From positions 47,754 to 111,753 of the forward strand of contig NZ_JAABNN010000018.1 in NCBI RefSeq assembly GCF_009928415.1: a stretch of DNA of 64,000 nt, read 5' to 3'. A model generated the notes under the pieces. It had not been told where the DNA came from, made no database searches, and saw nothing but the letters and a program-made list of their open reading frames with translations. The position numbers were made by a program, and so were the translations under genes. Positions within the stretch are counted from its first letter, which is position 1; each line of letters begins with the position of its first letter. Below, piece by piece: positions 59,739 to 64,000 of the stretch. This DNA comes from Bacillus sp. USDA818B3_A. Its GTDB lineage: Bacteria > Bacillota > Bacilli > Bacillales > Cytobacillaceae.

Positions 59739-59782
59739 GTGTCAGGCACCGTGGAAAGACAGTGTCCACTGGTGGCTGACAC
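59739..59782. repeat. Hairpin repeat GTGTCAGGCACC type
   Basis: 12-base arms GTGTCAGGCACC/GGTGGCTGACAC (one mismatch). A similar motif occurs at 15555-15581. It may serve as a terminator between convergent genes, though it lacks a T-run. Confidence 0.45.
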
Positions 59783-59783
59783 T

Positions 59784-60209
59784 TCAGATATCGTATTCCC
59801 ATAATCCAAGGTGCCCTTTTGCTGGGATGGGCTGTTCTAGTTGCTTCATGTCTGTTACTTCCCAGGCGTAGTTTCCCTCGTTGAAGTCTCCTAAGAAGTA
59901 GTCATTACCTGATACGATGGCGCCATTTTCGAGGTTGGCCCATGTGGTTTGATTGTCTGCAACCCTTAAACAGTTGATTAGATTACAAACCGCAATAATT
60001 TTCCCTGTTGGAAGATGATCCACTGAATGACCATGTTTCCCCAGTAAGGCTTGAATAGCTTTATGAGAGCATGCAGCTTTATCCACTTGTTTACTTGTAT
60101 GAATGGCTAATGGCCCTCGATAGGCGGTTTTCCATGTTCTTGTTTCATATTTGGCTTCTCTTAAAACAAAAAGGCTTGCCCATGGCTGTTTCATTGATAA
60201 AACCTTCAT
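59784..60209 (-). CDS. ASCH-domain protein
   Basis: 141 residues. The N-terminal KVLSMKQPWASLFVLREAKYETRTWKTAYRGPLAIH is the hallmark of the ASCH/PUA-like fold, proposed to bind RNA or modified bases. Function not established. Start ATG at 60207-60209 with GGGAGG 4-5 bases upstream; an in-frame GTG earlier overlaps that site. Confidence 0.83.
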   Translation of the reverse strand: MKVLSMKQPWASLFVLREAKYETRTWKTAYRGPLAIHTSKQVDKAACSHKAIQALLGKHGHSVDHLPTGKIIAVCNLINCLRVADNQTTWANLENGAIVSGNDYFLGDFNEGNYAWEVTDMKQLEQPIPAKGHLGLWEYDI

Positions 60210-60329
60210 TAGACCTCCCACTAAAAAGGTTATGCCCTAAAAGTATTCTCACAGTATACACCTCCCATGCAAAGAGATGAACATATGAAAAATGACCTAC
60301 CTTTACGGTAAGCCAAGAAATCTTTCCAC

Positions 60330-61145
60330 TTATTTCTTTAATCTAAGTTTATAAAAGTCAGCATCAATATCTTCTTTACTAAGATTCTTTAATGTCTCAA
60401 TGTCCTCATAGACGGATACAATGCGTCCGACATAGTCATTTAGTTCCCCTGCTGCCATGTAATAAACAAACTGTGGTGCTTGATGCGGTGGAACGTCAAT
60501 GTTTTGTTCAAATAGCGATTCGATATCTATTAAATAGGATTGACCAACTTCTGTATATCTTTGGTACCTGGTCATGTCCGTATCATTCAATCCTGGATCA
60601 AGGGCAAATACTTGAATAGGAGTTTCCTTCAACTCTTCCGATAAATTTTCAGTAAATCGGGCAATCGCTGTTTTAGAGGTTCCGTATCCACTTCCATATT
60701 TAAAGGCTCCTATAGTTCCGCCGCCAACAATATTGATCATACTGCCAAATCCTTGCTTTAGCATAATCGGGATAATTGCTTGGGTACAGTGAAATGTTCC
60801 AATCAAGTTGGTAGTTACATCGTTGACCCAATCTTCTTGTTTTACTTCCCAAGTAGGACCAATTGCCATGAAGGCACCGGCATTATTAACCCAAACATCA
60901 ATGCGCCCGTATTTTTTAAAAACATCTTCTGCTACTTGTTTTACTTCAGCAGGGTTGGTTATATCCATACGAACCATTGTATGTTCCGTTGAATAGTCTT
61001 CTAGTTCCTTTTGAACTTCTTTTAGTTTCTCGGAATCCCTTCCTGTCCCAACTACTTGATAACCCTTTTCTGCAAAATATAAGGCAGTATTTCGGCCGAT
61101 TCCTCTCGTTGCGCCTGTTACAACTATTACTTGATTGTCCACCAT
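60330..61145 (-). CDS. SDR-family oxidoreductase with atypical active site
   Basis: 271 residues. TGATRGIG cofactor motif at residue 10, NNAG at about 88, and the YGTSK (Tyr-x-x-x-Lys) pair. The serine normally 13 residues before the Tyr is glycine here (INIVGGGTIG), so catalysis may use a nearby Thr or be lost. Substrate unknown. GGGAGG before ATG. Confidence 0.8.
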   Translation of the reverse strand: MVDNQVIVVTGATRGIGRNTALYFAEKGYQVVGTGRDSEKLKEVQKELEDYSTEHTMVRMDITNPAEVKQVAEDVFKKYGRIDVWVNNAGAFMAIGPTWEVKQEDWVNDVTTNLIGTFHCTQAIIPIMLKQGFGSMINIVGGGTIGAFKYGSGYGTSKTAIARFTENLSEELKETPIQVFALDPGLNDTDMTRYQRYTEVGQSYLIDIESLFEQNIDVPPHQAPQFVYYMAAGELNDYVGRIVSVYEDIETLKNLSKEDIDADFYKLRLKK

Positions 61146-61332
61146 AATTTACTTCCCTCCCTGAATGACCATTCTATTTTATTTTACTAAACCTATCCTT
61201 ACGATTGAAGTTAAATTTCATAAAGTTATTAAGTAGTTAACATTAGACCTAACCATAGTTATGTAGTATAGTTTGAATTGGCAAGACATTGTAAATCACC
61301 CCTAAATTCACATGTATTGGAGGATTTTTTAG

Positions 61333-62277
61333 ATGCAATATCGACGTTTAGGCAATACTGGATTAAAGGTCAGTGAAATCAGTTTAGGAAGTTGGCTTAC
61401 ATACGGCGGATATGTTGAAGAACAAAATGCCGTTGCCTCTATCGATCAAGCCTATGAATTAGGGATTAATTTCTTCGATACCGCAAACGTTTACATCAGA
61501 GGCGAGGCCGAAAAGGTTGTAGGAAAAGCGTTAAGCAAATATCCAAGAAGTTCTTATGTCTTAGCAACCAAGGTATTTGGCAATATGGGCGAAGGACCGA
61601 ACGATCATGGCCTATCCCGCAAACATATTATTGAACAATGTAATGCCAGCCTAAAGCGTCTTGGCATGGATTATATTGATATTTACTATTGTCACCGTTT
61701 CCATCATGAAACCCCGCTGGAAGAAACACTACGGGCATTGGATGATCTTGTCCGCCAAGGAAAGGTTCTTTATCTGGGAGTAAGTGAATGGACAGCTGAA
61801 CAAATTTCCGAGGCTGTTCATATTGCCGATAAAAAGTTACTGGATCGTATTGTTGTCAATCAGCCAAATTACAGCATGCTGCACCGCTATATTGAAAAGG
61901 AAGTTATTCCGGTAAGCGAAAAACACGGCATTGGTCAGGTGGTCTTCTCTCCATTAGCACAAGGCGTATTAACAGGAAAATACAAAAAAGGCGAACTTCC
62001 GCCAGAAGGAAGCCGTGCCGCACAAAAAGATTTAAATCTATCACATGTACTTACCGAGCAAAACTTAGATAAAGTGGAACAGTTAAAGAAAATTGCATCA
62101 GATGAAAATCTAACCTTAAGCCAGCTCGCACTTGCCTGGATTTTGAGACAGCCGAATGTGGCAAGTGCCCTCATCGGGGCAAGCCGTCCTGAACAGCTTT
62201 TAGAAAATGTAAAGGCTTCTGGTGTGAAGATATCTTGCGATAGTCTTGAACAAATTAATGAAATTTTAAATGCATAG
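61333..62277 (+). CDS. Aldo/keto reductase, Kv-beta/YhdN-like
   Basis: 314 residues, TIM barrel. Tetrad: Asp50/Tyr55 in FFDTANVY, Lys in ATKVFG, His in YYCHRFHH. The GASRPEQLLENVKA loop is the family NADPH-binding end. Likely reduces aldehydes; no specific partner. GGAGG before ATG, own terminator after. Confidence 0.87.
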   Translation: MQYRRLGNTGLKVSEISLGSWLTYGGYVEEQNAVASIDQAYELGINFFDTANVYIRGEAEKVVGKALSKYPRSSYVLATKVFGNMGEGPNDHGLSRKHIIEQCNASLKRLGMDYIDIYYCHRFHHETPLEETLRALDDLVRQGKVLYLGVSEWTAEQISEAVHIADKKLLDRIVVNQPNYSMLHRYIEKEVIPVSEKHGIGQVVFSPLAQGVLTGKYKKGELPPEGSRAAQKDLNLSHVLTEQNLDKVEQLKKIASDENLTLSQLALAWILRQPNVASALIGASRPEQLLENVKASGVKISCDSLEQINEILNA

Positions 62278-62291
62278 GCCTGTAGAGAAAC

Positions 62292-62326
62292 AGGGAACCC
62301 GCTGATTGAAATTCAGCGGGTTCCCT
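62292..62326 (+). terminator. Terminator after aldo/keto reductase gene
   Basis: Perfect 14-bp stem AGGGAACCCGCTGA/TCAGCGGGTTCCCT followed by a T-rich run. Confidence 0.85.
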
Positions 62327-62528
62327 TTGATTTTAAGATGCTCCCAAATAGTTATAATTGCAATTTTAAACACTCAATGCTCTTCTTCATGCGCTTACTT
62401 GAGCCTTTCCCTCATTCCATCTCTCCTATATGTAAAAATGCTTCTGCGAGTGTTTTCCAGTAGTATTCATAAAAGTCTTAAAAAGAAACATGCTAATAAT
62501 GAAACTATCTACTACTAGAGGTGCAGCT

Positions 62529-63896
62529 ATGCGAAAAAGGTTAATTTTTGGGATTTTTTCCTTAGGTTTAGGTATTATCTTGTTTGCTACGCTCCGTCCC
62601 TACTTTTTGGATAAAGGGGAACAGCGGAATTACACAATTACCCGGACGGATACCACTGGCAAACCATTGCAGGTACAAAATGTCCAATCACGTAATGGAC
62701 ATATTCAAAGAATTAATATGATTAAGGCCAATCATCAGGTTCTACACAGGCTAAACAACAGTTCCGCTATCAAGGTGATTCATCATAATAAGCAGGACAA
62801 AAGCCATTACTATGAAAATGAAATAGTCGTAGGTTTTAAAACCATCCCGTCACAGGAGAGTCTAAATCAGTATCTTAAGGGTATTGATGGAAGTGTGAAA
62901 GAAAAACATGAAACAGTATATAATTTTAAGTCCAATAACCAAACAGCCAAAGAACTTGAAAAGTACTTTATTAATAATCCTGCAGTAGAATATGCAGAAC
63001 CTCATTACATCATTTTACCCAATGATGTAAATGACACCTATTATCAAAGTTATCAATGGAATTTACCAGCGGTTGGAACGGAACGGGGCTGGAATCTTAC
63101 CCGTGGTTCTAAAAAAGTAAAAATTGCGGTTGTGGATACAGGTGTTGACCTTGATCATCCGGATCTCGCCCGGCGTTTAACTACAGGCTATAATGCTATT
63201 GATGACAGCAATAACGCAGATGATGATAATGGACACGGATCCCATGTTGCAGGAATTATTGCGGCAGATACGAACAATGGTGTTGGCATGGCGGGGATTA
63301 CTTGGTATAACCCGATTATGCCAGTAAAGGTTATGGGCGCTGATGGAACGGGCGGTTCCTTTTATGTTTCAGAAGGAATCCGATGGGCAGTGGACCATGG
63401 AGCAGACGTGATTAACTTAAGCCTTGGAAATTATCAGACATGCGATGTCCTTGAAAGTGCAATTGACTATGCCTTGGAGAAAAATGTCGTGGTCATTTCT
63501 GCAGCTGGAAATGATAATACCAGCCAGCGAAGCTACCCTGCTGCCTATCCAGGGGTCTTAGGGGTTTCAGCAGTCGACTGGGATGGAAAACGGGCTGAAT
63601 TCTCTAATTTTGGGGATTATGTGGATGTAGCCGCGCCTGGTGTTGATATTCCAAGCACTTTTTCTAACGGGGAATATGCGTCACTTTCCGGTACTTCCAT
63701 GGCTGCCCCGCATGTTACGGCCTTGGCGGCTTTAATTCGTTCGATTAATCCTAAGTTGACAAATACGGAAGTAACCAAAATCATTAGCCAGACCGCCCAA
63801 CGAGTGAATCAACAATCCAAAAGAAGTCCTTATTTTGGAAATGGGATTATTAACAATGTGGAAGCACTTCAACTGGCTGAACAAAAGAAAAAATAA
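62529..63896 (+). CDS. Subtilisin-like serine protease (S8), membrane-anchored or secreted
   Basis: About 455 residues. An N-terminal hydrophobic segment (IFGIFSLGLGIILFATLRPYF) serves as signal or anchor, a pro-domain lies about 90-165 (EIVVGFK, AVEYAEPHY), then the catalytic domain: Asp203 (VVDTGVD), His236 (NGHGSHVAG), Asn328 oxyanion (AAGNDN) and Ser390 (GTSMAAPH). Start ATG at 62529 with AGAGGTG 6 bases upstream; an earlier in-frame ATG lacks a site. Target proteins unknown. Confidence 0.88.
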   Translation: MRKRLIFGIFSLGLGIILFATLRPYFLDKGEQRNYTITRTDTTGKPLQVQNVQSRNGHIQRINMIKANHQVLHRLNNSSAIKVIHHNKQDKSHYYENEIVVGFKTIPSQESLNQYLKGIDGSVKEKHETVYNFKSNNQTAKELEKYFINNPAVEYAEPHYIILPNDVNDTYYQSYQWNLPAVGTERGWNLTRGSKKVKIAVVDTGVDLDHPDLARRLTTGYNAIDDSNNADDDNGHGSHVAGIIAADTNNGVGMAGITWYNPIMPVKVMGADGTGGSFYVSEGIRWAVDHGADVINLSLGNYQTCDVLESAIDYALEKNVVVISAAGNDNTSQRSYPAAYPGVLGVSAVDWDGKRAEFSNFGDYVDVAAPGVDIPSTFSNGEYASLSGTSMAAPHVTALAALIRSINPKLTNTEVTKIISQTAQRVNQQSKRSPYFGNGIINNVEALQLAEQKKK

Positions 63897-63898
63897 CT

Positions 63899-64000
63899 CG
63901 AGGGCACTGAAAAAGTCTCTAAAATTTAGGTGTGTGTCTAAATTGGGCTGTTGATTTCCGTTCCAGGCGGCTTCGCTTTCCGCGGGCGTGCCGGGGAGCC
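63899..64000. mobile_element. Beginning of a GC-rich repeat or IS end, cut by the window edge
   Basis: After the subtilase stop, GAGGGCACTGAAAAAGTC resembles a terminal inverted repeat of bacillus insertion sequences, followed by a GC-rich stretch (TTCCAGGCGGCTTCGCTTTC) known from dispersed intergenic repeats in bacilli. Base composition differs sharply from its surroundings. It cannot be resolved further inside this window. Confidence 0.4.

Noticed and set aside
62306..62518. 70-residue plus-strand ORF before the subtilase
   Set aside because: It starts inside a terminator hairpin, has no ribosome binding site and no recognisable sequence.

Overview
The window looks like a chromosomal stretch of a low-GC, Gram-positive, spore-former-type Bacillaceae (Bacillus/Neobacillus-like). 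The reasons are strong AGGAGG-type ribosome binding sites, frequent GTG/TTG starts, CcpA cre sites, PerR boxes, a LicT-type antiterminator target, SAM-I, ZTP and c-di-GMP-I riboswitches, and Bacillus-type genes (rsbQ-rsbP, opuD, ahpC-ahpF, mmuP-mmuM). The species assignment is inference. I see no rRNA, tRNA, CRISPR array, prophage or complete insertion sequence.

Layout. 1-300: remnant of an ACT-domain regulator. 634-13000 (minus strand): a pectin/rhamnogalacturonan-type unsaturated uronate utilisation cluster. It holds a YesM/YesN-type two-component system, an orphan sugar-binding lipoprotein, kdgA-kdgK-kduI-kduD, a TIM-barrel isomerase, a GH105 unsaturated glucuronyl hydrolase and a GPH-family transporter. 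Two promoters in it share the same layout: a 21-bp direct repeat, 45 bp, a -10 box, then a cre site. 13-17 kb: housekeeping/unknown genes (DUF4256, DUF554, MerR, alpha/beta hydrolase, YaiI/YqxD). 17.5-20 kb: ahpC and ahpF, each behind a near-identical PerR-box promoter. 20-25 kb: oxidoreductases and the energy-stress module rsbQ-rsbP. 25-29 kb: a conserved unknown, the betaine transporter opuD, and a secreted GDPD fused to a PhoD-N-like domain. 28.7-31.5 kb: serA behind a ZTP riboswitch and a stand-alone trpB. 31.7-34 kb: a TRM11-like methyltransferase and an RlmN-type radical-SAM enzyme. 34-38 kb: fabF, a secreted GH18-like protein under a c-di-GMP-I riboswitch, and an HpaB-type flavin monooxygenase.

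38-42.6 kb: aryl-beta-glucoside PTS operon (EIIBCA, RpiR regulator, 6-phospho-beta-glucosidase) with a LicT-type RAT/terminator and a cre over the promoter. 42.7-46.4 kb: a flavodoxin-fold reductase divergent from a MarR regulator, with palindromic operators between them; then a two-gene GMC oxidoreductase. 46.5-49 kb: mmuP-mmuM under a SAM-I riboswitch. 49-55 kb: sucrose regulon (LacI-type regulator, PTS EIIBC, sucrose-6-phosphate hydrolase, fructokinase, and a divergent separate EIIA) tied together by five GGAACCGGTTCC-like operators. 55-62.3 kb: mixed small and conserved genes, including three very short ORFs, a MOSC protein and a RecB/Cas4-like four-Cys nuclease. 62.5-63.9 kb: a subtilase. 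The last 100 bases enter a GC-rich repeat that runs off the window.

The main theme is regulated carbohydrate scavenging. Three sugar systems each combine a pathway-specific regulator with CcpA control. The remaining genes concern redox stress, one-carbon/sulfur amino-acid metabolism and osmoprotection.
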